From Pseudorhodobacter aquimaris (GTDB lineage: Bacteria; Pseudomonadota; Alphaproteobacteria; Rhodobacterales; Rhodobacteraceae), in NCBI RefSeq assembly GCF_001202025.1, contig NZ_LGHS01000053.1, positions 1-35,756 on the forward strand: a DNA stretch of 35,756 bases, read 5' to 3'. Shown piece after piece: positions 23,256 through 31,236 of this stretch. Under the pieces are notes generated by a model. The model worked only from the letters and a program-made list of their open reading frames with translations, was not told the DNA's origin and ran no database searches. Made by a program: the position numbers and the translations under genes. The first letter of the stretch is position 1. The number at the start of each line of letters is the position of its first letter.

Positions 23256-24016
23256 TTGATCTGAGCGGCAAACGCGGCCTCGTGGTCGGTGTGGCGAATG
23301 AGGCGAGCATTGCCGCTGGTTGCGCCCGGGCCTTTCGCGCGGCGGGGGCAGAGCTGGCGCTGACCTGTCTGAATGAAAAAGCACGGCCCTGGGTGGCGCC
23401 GGTTGCCGAAGAGGTGGGCGCCGACTTGCTGCTCGCTTGCGATGTGCGCGAGCCGGGCCAGCTGGAGGCGGTGTTTGACCGTATCACCGCCGAATGGGGG
23501 CGGCTCGATTTCCTGCTCCATGCCATTGCCTTCGCGCCGAAGGAGGATCTGCAGACCAGCGTGGTCAATGCCTCGGCCGAGGGGTTTGCGCTGGCTATGG
23601 ATGTTTCCTGCCATTCCTTCCTGCGCATGGCGCGGCTGGCGCGGCCCCTGATGCAGGCGGGCGGATCGCTGATCACCGTCAGCTTTTACGGCGCGGACCG
23701 GGTGGTCGAGAATTACAACCTCATGGGGCCGGTCAAGGCGGCGCTGGAGGCCTCCGTCCGCTATACCGCCGCCGATCTTGCGGGTGAGGGCATCCGGGCC
23801 TTTTCGCTGTCGACCGGGCCGGTGAAGACCCGGGCGGCCTCGGGGATCGGGCGGTTTGATGCGCTGATGGATGAGGTCCGCGCGCGCACGCCCTCGGGTC
23901 GGCTGGTGAGCATCGAAGAGATCGGTACGCTGGCGGCCTTTCTGGCAACCGAGGCCGCAAGTCCCATGAGCGGATCGGTGGTCTATGCCGATAACGGATT
24001 TCACACCACCGCCTGA
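23252..24016 (+). CDS. fabI: FabI-like enoyl-ACP reductase (SDR superfamily)
   Basis: 254 residues. The nucleotide-binding turn is GVANEASIA (13-21), as in FabI rather than classical SDRs. The catalytic pair is Tyr155 and Lys162 in NYNLMGPVKA, with the second Tyr in SFYGADR (146). The substrate-side block FSLSTGPVKTRAASGIG is also FabI-like. It reduces enoyl-ACP or enoyl-CoA with NADH/NADPH. As the last gene of the low-oxygen PHA/kinase operon it may serve as a dedicated sink for reducing power rather than housekeeping fatty-acid synthesis. A GC-rich palindrome (GCGGGGCCCCGC, 24024-24035) follows the stop but has no T-tract. Confidence 0.88.
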   Translation: MIDLSGKRGLVVGVANEASIAAGCARAFRAAGAELALTCLNEKARPWVAPVAEEVGADLLLACDVREPGQLEAVFDRITAEWGRLDFLLHAIAFAPKEDLQTSVVNASAEGFALAMDVSCHSFLRMARLARPLMQAGGSLITVSFYGADRVVENYNLMGPVKAALEASVRYTAADLAGEGIRAFSLSTGPVKTRAASGIGRFDALMDEVRARTPSGRLVSIEEIGTLAAFLATEAASPMSGSVVYADNGFHTTA

Positions 24017-24070
24017 GGCAGGCGCGGGGCCCCGCCCTTGACCGGGAGAGTACCGTAAAGTGTGGGGCAA

Positions 24071-25456
24071 TCATGCAGCCATTTCGGTTTCGGACGAAGG
24101 CTTCAACGCCGGATGCCATTGCTCGAACTTGGCGCGCAGGGTGCCATCGAGGGCTCTGGTTCGGGTTTGCAGCATGAGGTGCGCGCCTCGTTTTGACCAG
24201 CGCATTTGCTGCCGCTTGCCGAAGCGCTTTCCAACAACGGTGTTAACGGTGCTTTCGACAAAGCCGGTTGAAACGCGTTCACCGTACCGTCGTCTTTCCG
24301 CATAGTTCGGGATCATCAAGGCGTTGTTGGCGATGTAGGTCTCGAACTCGGACGCCGCCTTCCGAAGTGCCTTGATGCTGGCATAGTCCGTCTCGACAAT
24401 TTCCAGATCGATGGCAAGGTCTTCGATCGCTGCCTGACCATCGTGAAGGTTGCCATTCCAAAGGAACCCTTTGATCTGGCGCAGCAGGCGGGCAATGGCT
24501 TCGGCCTCTGCGGGATTGTGATGCGCAAGCCCTTTGACGTATTGCTGCATGACGGTGATGCGCATGGTGATGTGGAACCAATCCAGGATATGCTCAGAGG
24601 CAGGTGCCATGTGTCGCGCCATGTTGATGACCGTGTCTCCACCGTCAGTCATGAATGTCACTGGCTGGTTTTCCTGCCAACCCTGATCCTTCAGAACTTC
24701 ATGCAGTCGCCGCTTGGGCTTGTCATCATGACTTTGGACAAGCCCAAGGTAGCGGCTCGGGCGATCTGTGGGGATGGATTTGCCGACGGTGACCTCGAAA
24801 TGCGACTGACCAGCGTCGCGAGACCGAACATAGCCACCGTCGATACCGACGGTGATTTGGCCCTCAGGGTTGGGAAGCTGGGCGCGCTGGTGGGGACTGG
24901 TTTCAATGAAACTGTAACGCTCATTAGAAAGTTCGGCCTCCATCCGCGTGGCCACACGCCCCAGATGTCTGCGGATGGTGTCTGGATTTAGCCTCATATC
25001 AATCGGCAGGACATCTTTCAGCAGGTCAGTCGTGACCCCGAAAGATACAAGCGAAGCCCATTTCGTCTCAAGCCAGAGCAACTCCGGGGCAATATGGTCG
25101 GGCAAAAGTTCGTTCAGGGGGCTGAAAGTTTTGGCTGGACCATTGTGGCACTGGCAGGAATAGAAGCGCGGACTTTCAACGGCGATGTCACCGAAGACCG
25201 TCCGGTATCGAATTTGCCGGCGCCCTTTGCCACGAAGCTTTCGATCACAGCACGTACAGCGGGCATGTTTGATACAAAACGCTTCGCATTGCGCGGCAAC
25301 AACTTTCCGCTGGATGCCCAAAAGAACGGCTTTGCCTTCCTCTATGGACAGGCCGATGTCACCAGCAGCCTCAATGCCCTTGGAGAATGCGGCGATCCTA
25401 TCCGTGTGAGCGGTGCCATCTGGCGCAGTTATTGTGACGCTGATTTCGATATCCAT
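24071..25456 (-). CDS. ISKra4-family transposase
   Basis: 461 residues. The N-terminus (MDIEISVTITAPDGTAHTDR) leads to a Cys-rich zinc segment (CTCCDRKLRGKGRR and later FYSCQCH). The DDE catalytic core includes VGIDGGYVRSRD, FMTDGGDTV and HILDWFHITMRITV, the last being characteristic of the ISKra4 group; STGFVESTVNTVVGKR near the end supplies the probable Glu. I chose the ATG at 25454-25456; the longer frame to 25648 overlaps the resolvase gene and has no similarity. The protein appears intact, so the element may be active. The family name rests on remembered motifs. Confidence 0.8.
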   Translation of the reverse strand: MDIEISVTITAPDGTAHTDRIAAFSKGIEAAGDIGLSIEEGKAVLLGIQRKVVAAQCEAFCIKHARCTCCDRKLRGKGRRQIRYRTVFGDIAVESPRFYSCQCHNGPAKTFSPLNELLPDHIAPELLWLETKWASLVSFGVTTDLLKDVLPIDMRLNPDTIRRHLGRVATRMEAELSNERYSFIETSPHQRAQLPNPEGQITVGIDGGYVRSRDAGQSHFEVTVGKSIPTDRPSRYLGLVQSHDDKPKRRLHEVLKDQGWQENQPVTFMTDGGDTVINMARHMAPASEHILDWFHITMRITVMQQYVKGLAHHNPAEAEAIARLLRQIKGFLWNGNLHDGQAAIEDLAIDLEIVETDYASIKALRKAASEFETYIANNALMIPNYAERRRYGERVSTGFVESTVNTVVGKRFGKRQQMRWSKRGAHLMLQTRTRALDGTLRAKFEQWHPALKPSSETEMAA

Positions 25457-25478
25457 CTTCGGGGTCCTGCCTGCTTGA

Positions 25479-26099
25479 TTACATTGGTTCTGAATCTCTC
25501 GCCCGCATGATTGTCTGCCGACTGGTGCCCATTTCGCGTGCGATGGAGGAAACTGTCGCGCCATTGGCAATCTTTTCGCGGACCAACGCCTGCTGATCAG
25601 CCGAAAGGGTTGATGGGCGCCCCAGTGTTTTGCCTTGCGCTTTCGCACGCGCCAGCCCCGATTGCGTGCGTTCGATCAGAAGGTCTCGCTCGAACTGGGC
25701 AACTGCGTTGATCACACCCATCGTCAGCTTGCCCGCAGAACTGGTCAGATCCACGCCGCCCAAGGCGAGGCAATGCACACGGATGCCCAAGGTTTCCAGC
25801 TTGGCCACGGTGGTACTGACATCGATCGCATCGCGCCCCAGCCGGTCCAGCTTGGTCACGACAAGAACATCGCCACGCTCCATCTTGTCCAGAAGACGCG
25901 CAAATCCCTTCCGCTGTGCGATGGCTTGTGAGCCGGAAACCGTCTCGGTAATGATCCGGTGTGGCTCCACCGCAAATCCTGCGCCAGCGATCTCCCGGAT
26001 CTGGTTTTCGGGGTCCTGGTCGACGGTTGATACTCTGGCGTAGGCGAATGTTCTGGTCACAGCACTGCAATTCTGTCCGGAAATGTTGTCCAAAATCAT
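25479..26099 (-). CDS. Serine resolvase/invertase
   Basis: 206 residues from ATG 26099. A GTG at 26060 would give the more usual compact start (TRTFAYARVSTVDQ). The catalytic Ser is in YARVSTVDQ. Other family blocks are VSGSQAIAQRKGF, VVTKLDRLGRDAIDV, AVAQFERDLLIERT and AKAQGKTLGRPSTL, ending in an HTH (GATVSSIAREMGTSRQTI). It lies between the transposase and the pRiA4b ORF-3 gene inside the element and probably resolves cointegrates, with TGTCC-rich sites just upstream (26073-26159). Its C-terminus resembles the tnpR tails inside the two 387-bp miniature elements. Confidence 0.88.
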   Translation of the reverse strand: MILDNISGQNCSAVTRTFAYARVSTVDQDPENQIREIAGAGFAVEPHRIITETVSGSQAIAQRKGFARLLDKMERGDVLVVTKLDRLGRDAIDVSTTVAKLETLGIRVHCLALGGVDLTSSAGKLTMGVINAVAQFERDLLIERTQSGLARAKAQGKTLGRPSTLSADQQALVREKIANGATVSSIAREMGTSRQTIMRARDSEPM

Positions 26100-26159
26100 A
26101 CACCTGTTCGATACAGGCTCAAGATAATTTATGGACAGATCATTACGTCCTGTCCGGAA
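26073..26159. promoter_or_regulatory. Candidate res site of the element's resolvase
   Basis: CTGTCCGGAA occurs at 26073-26082 and 26150-26159. A related TTGTCC is at 26086-26091 and an inverted GGACA at 26133-26137. CCTGT-TCGAT-ACAGG forms a hairpin at about 26103-26117. Clustered half-sites beside a serine recombinase gene are what a res site looks like. The site overlaps the resolvase 5' end. Confidence 0.4.
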
Positions 26160-26179
26160 CCGAACCCTTCTGAACACCC

Positions 26180-26845
26180 CTACCGCATCTGCTGGTGCAT
26201 CAGAGTACGGTGTTCCCCGGCACGAAATCGCTTGTTCACATCGCCCCGTGAAAACTTGTCCTCAAGGAAAGGTTGACGGGCCTTGATCCGCTCCATCGCT
26301 TCTTCAACATCGTCATTCAGAAAGTCAGACACTTTCCTCTCGGGGGCATTCGCCGCGACGATGTCTTCAAGAAAATCTGACATCACGCCCATGTCGCGCC
26401 ATGCATCATACCCGTCAGCTTCATCCCGGCGCTCTTGATACCCGTGTGGCCCCCCACAATCTTCCGGCGGACAAGCCCCCGAACCGCCCGTGCAGATCGG
26501 ATAAGTCTTCTTTGGTGGAGGGTTGATCGCCTCAAGGCGGATTTCGTACTCCCAATGATCGCCCATATCATAGACATACGAGAACCGCTCATTTTCGCGG
26601 AACCCAAACTGGTACAGTGACACATCCGGGTTCGCGGCAATCAATTCGAACGAGCCATACCGCACAGCATGAATGTCAAAGACAAACAGATGAATGCCCT
26701 CCCAGCCCATGGCTACCTGTAGAATGCCGTGCAACTCGCGCACGGTCGTCGAAGTAGGCACCAACACCCGCCGCCAGATCATCGGGCTGATGCCGAGAAG
26801 GCGAACTTTCAACTGGTAGATTTCCGGGGCGGCAGACATCAGCAA
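26180..26845 (-). CDS. Plasmid pRiA4b ORF-3 family protein
   Basis: 221 residues. The family (PRiA4_ORF3, also linked to IS1096 accessory genes) is recognised from YQLKVRLLGISPMIWRRVLV at the start, then TVRELHGILQVAMGWEG, the FRENERFSYVYDMGDHWEYEI block and the Cys/Gly stretch CTGGSGACPPEDCGGPHGY. The biochemical role is unknown; it is common as a passenger in insertion elements. An in-frame ATG at 26839 is an alternative start. It is the promoter-proximal gene of the element's three-gene unit. Confidence 0.82.
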   Translation of the reverse strand: MLMSAAPEIYQLKVRLLGISPMIWRRVLVPTSTTVRELHGILQVAMGWEGIHLFVFDIHAVRYGSFELIAANPDVSLYQFGFRENERFSYVYDMGDHWEYEIRLEAINPPPKKTYPICTGGSGACPPEDCGGPHGYQERRDEADGYDAWRDMGVMSDFLEDIVAANAPERKVSDFLNDDVEEAMERIKARQPFLEDKFSRGDVNKRFRAGEHRTLMHQQMR

Positions 26846-26907
26846 GCATTGGCATCGTCAAATCCCCAAAGCAACTGCCCCACACTTTGCGGTGCTCTCG
26901 GCACCTG

Positions 26908-27170
26908 GGGGTCGATTCCGGCTCAGTGCAAAATAGTACGGTAAGCTTGCTCTGACGCCCACAACCATATGATTGTTAAAGATTTAATCTGATTCGTGTT
27001 GTTGGCATATGTCTCAAACGCTGGTTTGTGATATCGCCCTAAAAATGCCTCACAGAGGCTCGAAACGGGCATCTTTACCCGTTTCTCAATGAAAATACCG
27101 CAAACGGTGGCTCCAAAACCAGTTGACAAATCCTTAGAGTGCTTTTTGACACTGAGCCGGAATCGACCCC
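26908..27170. mobile_element. 263-bp Tn3-type miniature element (TIME-like)
   Basis: Both ends are 38 bp long, start GGGGTCGATTCCGGCTCAGT and finish TAAG (26908-26945, and 27133-27170 on the minus strand). The inner halves of the repeats differ. The interior (188 bp) is AT-richer than its surroundings and encodes no recognisable protein; it has two CATATG sites. No matching 5-bp duplication is present (acctg on the left, aagtt on the right). It sits 8 bp from the ISKra4-like element. It would need a Tn3 transposase supplied in trans. Confidence 0.75.
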
Positions 27171-27295
27171 AAGTTCGTTTATCGGCATTACAGGTAGCCC
27201 TGTTCCACCTTACGCTTTGCTACCTCTGACAGAGCATCAACCGCTAGTCCCTCGTGGCGTCATTGCAAGATTTGTTCGTTGAGTAACGCTAAGGG

Positions 27296-29149
27296 TTAAG
27301 GTGATTTAATTAGCCTTGAGATATCACGCACGGCTCCTTTCGCGGCACTGGTAGTCAAAGCCGCATAGGCTTGCAGTGCCTTGGACACTTTACGCTTGCG
27401 CAGCACTGCCGGATGCCAGCCGGTTACATCTTGTGTGGCGCGGCGGGCAACCAAAGTTGCACCATCGACGGCTAGGTGGATCGAACGGTTTGGGATGTCG
27501 ATCTCGATCTTGTCGCCATTTTTTACCAGCCCGATGGTGCCACCTTCTGCTGCTTCGGGCGAGACATGCCCAATAGATAGACCGGAGGTGCCGCCAGAGA
27601 AGCGACCATCGGTTAGCAAGGCGCAGGCCTTTCCCAAGCCTTTGGATTTCAAATAAGACGTGGGATACAGCATTTCCTGCATGCCAGGCCCGCCGCGCGG
27701 CCCCTCGTAGCGGATCACAACCACGGCACCCTCCTTGACCTTGCCGGTCAGGATGTCGCTGATGGCGGATTCCTGGCTCTCGCAGACATGAGCGGTGCCT
27801 ATAAATTTCAGGATCGAGGCATCGACCCCAGCCGTTTTCACAATACAGCCTTCTGCCGCGATGTTGCCAAACAGGACCGCAAGGCCGCCATCCTCGCTGA
27901 AGGCATGGGCCTTGGACCTGATCACGCCCTTTTCACGGTCCTTGTCCAATTTCTTGAACCGGTTTTCCGTGCTGAAGGCCTGCGTGGTGCGCACGCCCCC
28001 AGGGGCCGCTTTGAACAGGCTCTCGGCCTCAGGGTTATTGGCAACCTTGATGTCCCACTGCGCGATCGCTTTGCCCATCGTCATAGAATGCACAGTGCTG
28101 CAGTCGTCGTTCAACAACCCGGCCCGCGACAGCTCTCCCAAGATAGAGAAGATGCCACCGGCGCGATGCACGTCTTCCATGTGGACGTTGGCGATGTTCG
28201 GCGAGACCTTACACAGACAGGGTACCTGGCGTGATAGACGATCGATGTCGTCCATCGTGAAATTGACCTCGCCCTCGCTGGCGATGGCCAGCAGGTGCAG
28301 CACAGTATTTGTCGATCCGCCCATCGCGATATCTAGGCTCATCGCATTCTCGAATGCCTCAAACCTAGCAATCTCGCGCGGCAGCAAGCCTTTTTCCTCA
28401 GCCTCGTAGTGGCGCTTGGTAATATCGACGATGCAGCGACCGGCCTCCAAGAACAGGGATTTGCGGTCAGCATGGGTGGCCAGCGTGGACCCGTTTCCGG
28501 GCAGCGCCAGACCCAGTGCCTCGGCCAGGCAGTTCATTGAATTGGCGGTGAACATACCGGAACACGATCCACAGGTTGGGCAGGCGTTTTCCTCGATGTT
28601 CTGGACCTGCGCGTCGGTCAGCGTCTCACTGGCGGCTGCGACCATCGCATCGACCAGGTCAATCTTGGTCATCTCAAGGTCCGCGATGTCGATCTTACCA
28701 GCCTCCATCGGGCCACCGGACACGAAAATCACGGGGATGTTCAATCGCATCGCGGCCATCATCATGCCTGGCGTGATCTTATCGCAATTGGAAATGCAAA
28801 CCATCGCGTCGGCGCAATGGGCGTTGACCATGTACTCCACGCTGTCGGCGATGATCTCTCGCGAGGGGAGTGAATACAGCATCCCGTCATGGCCCATCGC
28901 GATACCATCATCGACGGCGATCGTGTTGAACTCTTTCGCGACCCCCCCGGCCTTTTCGACCTCTCTAGCGACAAGCTGGCCCAGATCCTTCAGGTGGACG
29001 TGGCCGGGAACGAACTGGGTAAAACTGTTGACAATGGCGATGATAGGTTTGCCAAAATCGCCGTCGGTCATCCCTGTCGCGCGCCAAAGACCACGGGCAC
29101 CCGCCATATTTCGGCCATGTGTACTTGTTCTCGAACGATAGTGAGGCAT
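27296..29149 (-). CDS. ilvD: Dihydroxy-acid dehydratase
   Basis: 617 residues, full length. The enzyme dehydrates 2,3-dihydroxy-3-methylbutanoate or -pentanoate to the 2-keto acid in valine and isoleucine synthesis. The iron-sulfur region is intact: [10 protein letters not shown] (Cys122) and [17 protein letters not shown] (Cys190, 193, 196). [20 protein letters not shown] and the C-terminal [23 protein letters not shown] are highly conserved. It resembles the E. coli-type enzyme closely. The start at 29149 has AAGGTGG upstream; the open frame to 29317 lacks similarity. The gene stands alone between a miniature element and an IS110 copy with no other ilv gene, which suggests capture from a chromosome. 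The 125 bp behind it (27171-27295) hold nothing recognisable. Confidence 0.93.
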   Translation of the reverse strand: MPHYRSRTSTHGRNMAGARGLWRATGMTDGDFGKPIIAIVNSFTQFVPGHVHLKDLGQLVAREVEKAGGVAKEFNTIAVDDGIAMGHDGMLYSLPSREIIADSVEYMVNAHCADAMVCISNCDKITPGMMMAAMRLNIPVIFVSGGPMEAGKIDIADLEMTKIDLVDAMVAAASETLTDAQVQNIEENACPTCGSCSGMFTANSMNCLAEALGLALPGNGSTLATHADRKSLFLEAGRCIVDITKRHYEAEEKGLLPREIARFEAFENAMSLDIAMGGSTNTVLHLLAIASEGEVNFTMDDIDRLSRQVPCLCKVSPNIANVHMEDVHRAGGIFSILGELSRAGLLNDDCSTVHSMTMGKAIAQWDIKVANNPEAESLFKAAPGGVRTTQAFSTENRFKKLDKDREKGVIRSKAHAFSEDGGLAVLFGNIAAEGCIVKTAGVDASILKFIGTAHVCESQESAISDILTGKVKEGAVVVIRYEGPRGGPGMQEMLYPTSYLKSKGLGKACALLTDGRFSGGTSGLSIGHVSPEAAEGGTIGLVKNGDKIEIDIPNRSIHLAVDGATLVARRATQDVTGWHPAVLRKRKVSKALQAYAALTTSAAKGAVRDISRLIKSP

Positions 29150-29425
29150 CTTTTCCACCTTAGACAAACTATGCTCAGTGTACGTCCGTAACGCGAGGAA
29201 GAAAATGGGCCAATCACCCAGTATCGTCCGGTCACTGGCGTTTGCGTCTAGGTGGCTTGTAGCGTGGCTGGTCAGCCCTATCGTAGATCGTGCCACCTGT
29301 CTGATCTGGTCGGACACTTACACCCTCCCAAAAGCGACATGGTGTGATTGCGGCGGCCGCTCTCCAGTGGCGAACGAGGTCCTGTTACATTGGCCTCATG
29401 GAAACAAGCCGTGAGGAGAACGACC

Positions 29426-30466
29426 ATGACGCATTATGCAGGATTAGACGTATCGCTCAAAGAAGTTTCGATATGTGTTGTTGATGACGATGGGGAGGTT
29501 GTGGCGCAGGGCACCGCGCCAGCTGATCCGGAAGGAGTGGCAGGTTGGTTTAAGAACCGATCCCTGACCCCAAAGCGTATCATCCATGAAAGTGGGCAGC
29601 TTTCGATCTGGTTGCAGCGCGGGATGGTGCAGATGGGTTTACCTGCGATCTGCATTGATGCCCGCAAGGCTCACAAAAGCTTATCCGCTCGGTTGAACAA
29701 ATCCGACAGCTCCGACGCAGAAGGTCTGGCCCAACTCGCGCGGATGAACTGGTTCACGCCGGTTCACATTCGCAGTGAAGAGTCTGATCGGTTGCGGGCG
29801 TTGGTCGGAGGGCGAGAGCGTATGATCCGTCTGCGCAAGGATCTGGAAGGTCATATTCGGGGCGTTTTGAAAGCCTTCGGTATCCGCATGACGGGGATCA
29901 GTCAGGCGCAACAAAGGCAAGGGTTCCGTGATCAACTTGCCGCAGCTGGCGAAACCGATCCGGTGCTGCGCACCATCGCAGACGGGTTCATCGCCGCTCA
30001 CATCACGCTGTGCAACGCGACCGCTGACTTTGATGCCGCATTGAGAGCGAAGTCGAAAAGCAATCCCATCACGCGCCGCCTCATGACCATTCCAGGCGTT
30101 GGTCCGATTGTATCACTCAGTTTTGCAGCACTCATCGACGATCCTAACCGGTTCAGTAAAACTTCAGATGTGGGGGCTTTTCTCGGTTTAACGCCGAGGC
30201 GTCACCAATCGGGTGAAATGGATTGGTCTGGCCGTGTCTCAAAATGTGGAGATGCCGGAATGCGTGGGCTTCTTTTTGAAGCGGCGTCCTGCGTCATCAG
30301 GCAAGTGAAGCGCTTCTCGGCGCTGAAGTCTTGGGCCGTTCGACTGGCTGGGCGGCGGGGCTTCCGCAAAGCCGCCGTTGCCACTGCGCGCAAGATTGCA
30401 GTGTTGATGCTGACGCTCTGGAAATCAGGAACCGACTATCAATGGACACATGAGGCCACTGCCTGA
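29426..30466 (+). CDS. IS110-family transposase
   Basis: 346 residues. The N-terminal RuvC-like DEDD domain begins YAGLDVSLKEVSICVVDDDG (catalytic Asp8). Further blocks are ICIDARKAHKSLS and NKSDSSDAEGLAQLAR. The C-terminal Tnp2 domain has MTIPGVGPIVSLSFAALI and AFLGLTPRRHQSG, then GMRGLLFEAASC with the conserved Ser/Cys region. GAGGAG precedes the ATG at 29426. IS110 elements lack classical inverted repeats and use a bridge RNA from a non-coding end. The candidate ends here are 29300-29425 upstream and 30467-30564 downstream, neither of which carries a gene. The protein looks intact. Confidence 0.92.
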   Translation: MTHYAGLDVSLKEVSICVVDDDGEVVAQGTAPADPEGVAGWFKNRSLTPKRIIHESGQLSIWLQRGMVQMGLPAICIDARKAHKSLSARLNKSDSSDAEGLAQLARMNWFTPVHIRSEESDRLRALVGGRERMIRLRKDLEGHIRGVLKAFGIRMTGISQAQQRQGFRDQLAAAGETDPVLRTIADGFIAAHITLCNATADFDAALRAKSKSNPITRRLMTIPGVGPIVSLSFAALIDDPNRFSKTSDVGAFLGLTPRRHQSGEMDWSGRVSKCGDAGMRGLLFEAASCVIRQVKRFSALKSWAVRLAGRRGFRKAAVATARKIAVLMLTLWKSGTDYQWTHEATA

Positions 30467-30476
30467 ACTGAATTCT

Positions 30477-30511
30477 CGCCCGACGGGCGGGAAGCGAAGT
30501 CCCGACGGGAC
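30477..30511. repeat. Twin hairpins behind the IS110 transposase
   Basis: CGCCCG-A-CGGGCG (30477-30489) and GTCCCG-A-CGGGAC (30499-30511) are two perfect 6-bp stems sharing the centre CCCGACGGG. They lie 11 bp after the transposase stop, in the short non-coding end of the element. A structured RNA, a transposase end-site or a double terminator are possible. Confidence 0.5.
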
Positions 30512-30605
30512 GGAGGTAAATCGATCTCGTAAAAACGGTTGGGACGTGGCGGTTGCCACATAACGGGTTCCTCCCAACAAAGGTACGTAATGCGACATAG
30601 CGTTC

Positions 30606-30635
30606 ACGCCATGATGTTAGTCTGATGGCGTTTTT
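30606..30635 (+). terminator. Intrinsic terminator inside the miniature element
   Basis: ACGCCAT (30606-30612) pairs with ATGGCGT (30625-30631), followed by a T-run (30631-30635). The same structure is at 33809-33838 in copy 2. It would end plus-strand transcripts entering through the left repeat. Confidence 0.55.
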
Positions 30636-30668
30636 CGTGTTTTCGCCCCGCCCGTTTTGCTGCTCTGT

Positions 30669-30780
30669 TTATGCTGCCTTTTTCGGGGGCAGGATGCCAA
30701 GGGTATCGCGGAGCTTTTCCTCGGAGAAGTCGTACTCGCCGAGCATGTTGATATGTGCCCATGACATGGGCGAATGGGAG
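30669..30780 (-). pseudogene. tnpA 3' remnant in miniature element copy 1
   Basis: The minus strand ends with SPMSWAHINMLGEYDF and a tail finishing LPPKKAA before TAA. This is the C-terminus of a Tn3-family transposase (compare SPLGWAHILLTGEY at the end of the 35062 gene). About 35 residues remain; everything upstream is deleted. Confidence 0.8.
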
Positions 30781-30781
30781 G

Positions 30782-30913
30782 CGATCAGCATTATCGGCGG
30801 ATCAGCAGGCTGAAGTGAGAGACAAGATCAAAAACGGCGAGACGATCTCAGCCATTGCACGCCATTTTGAAACCAGCAGGCAAACAATCATGCGCGTCAG
30901 AAATCAGGGATAA
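30782..30913 (+). pseudogene. tnpR 3' remnant in miniature element copy 1
   Basis: The plus strand encodes ALSADQQAEVRDKIKNGE, an HTH (ISAIARHFETSRQTIMRV) and a stop at 30911-30913. It is the DNA-binding tail of a serine resolvase, similar to the end of the 25479 resolvase. The catalytic domain is deleted. Confidence 0.8.
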
Positions 30914-30951
30914 TCCTATGTCGCATTTCGTACCTTTGTTGGGATAGACCC

Positions 30952-31107
30952 GGTGAGGACCGAGGTGTGGAGATCGAGCGCAATATTGAGAGCGCAGGGC
31001 ATGCCCTCACCCAACAGGACCGGGAGAGGGAACGCGTGCTGGAGCAGGAGCGGGCGTTGGAACGGCAGCGGGCCGCTGAGCGCGAAGGGCCCAGCCATGA
31101 AAGGTGA
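30952..31107 (+). pseudogene. C-terminal tail of a truncated gene, relaxase-like
   Basis: The frame is open right from the miniature-element border and stops at 31105-31107, giving 51 residues. They are almost entirely Arg, Glu and Gln helices (TQQDRERERVLEQERALERQ), with no start codon of their own. Such tails end MobA/TraA-type relaxases, so this may be the 3' end of a relaxase gene cut by the element. Low complexity makes the identification weak. A weak promoter-like pair (TTGACT 31145-31150, CAGACT 31168-31173) follows. Confidence 0.35.
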
Positions 31108-31236
31108 AAAGGTGATGGTATGTATGGATGCGGCAAAGGTCTGCTTGACTGTCCCGCTTGCCCCATGCAGACTAACAGACGGTAATCAGAAGAGTTTTGG
31201 TCAGATGAACTGACCTACGGCGGCAGGGGCAGCAGA

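Larger units (their letters stand above)
24046..26899. mobile_element. ISKra4-like insertion element with resolvase and pRiA4b ORF-3 cargo
   Basis: Terminal inverted repeats of 24 bp with two mismatches are visible: 24046-24069 (starting GAGAGTACCG) and 26876-26899 (minus strand starting GAGAGCACCG); both end AAAGTGTGGGGCA. Three minus-strand genes fill the element in the order pRiA4b ORF-3, resolvase, transposase. The transposase stop sits 1 bp inside the left repeat. No target duplication is evident. It inserted immediately behind the fabI operon. Confidence 0.8.
30565..30951. mobile_element. 387-bp Tn3-derived miniature element, copy 1
   Basis: The ends are 38-bp inverted repeats with five mismatches or so (30565-30602; 30914-30951). 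They share CCAACAAAGGTACG and AATGCGACATAG. Inside are the last codons of tnpA (minus strand) and of tnpR (plus strand), joined by an internal deletion. The parent was thus a Tn3-type transposon with divergent tnpA and tnpR. Sequence comparison by eye shows no difference from copy 2. Confidence 0.85.

Noticed and set aside
24024-24035. Terminator after the fabI-like gene
   Set aside because: A 12-bp GC palindrome without loop or T-tract is not enough to call an intrinsic terminator.
26923-27129. 68-residue minus-strand frame in the 263-bp miniature element
   Set aside because: No similarity or ribosome-binding site, and it runs into the terminal repeat.
30625-30813. 62-residue plus-strand frame in the miniature element (again at 33828-34016)
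   Set aside because: It is opposite the tnpA tail, which is the recognisable coding remnant; the duplicate only reflects the repeated element.
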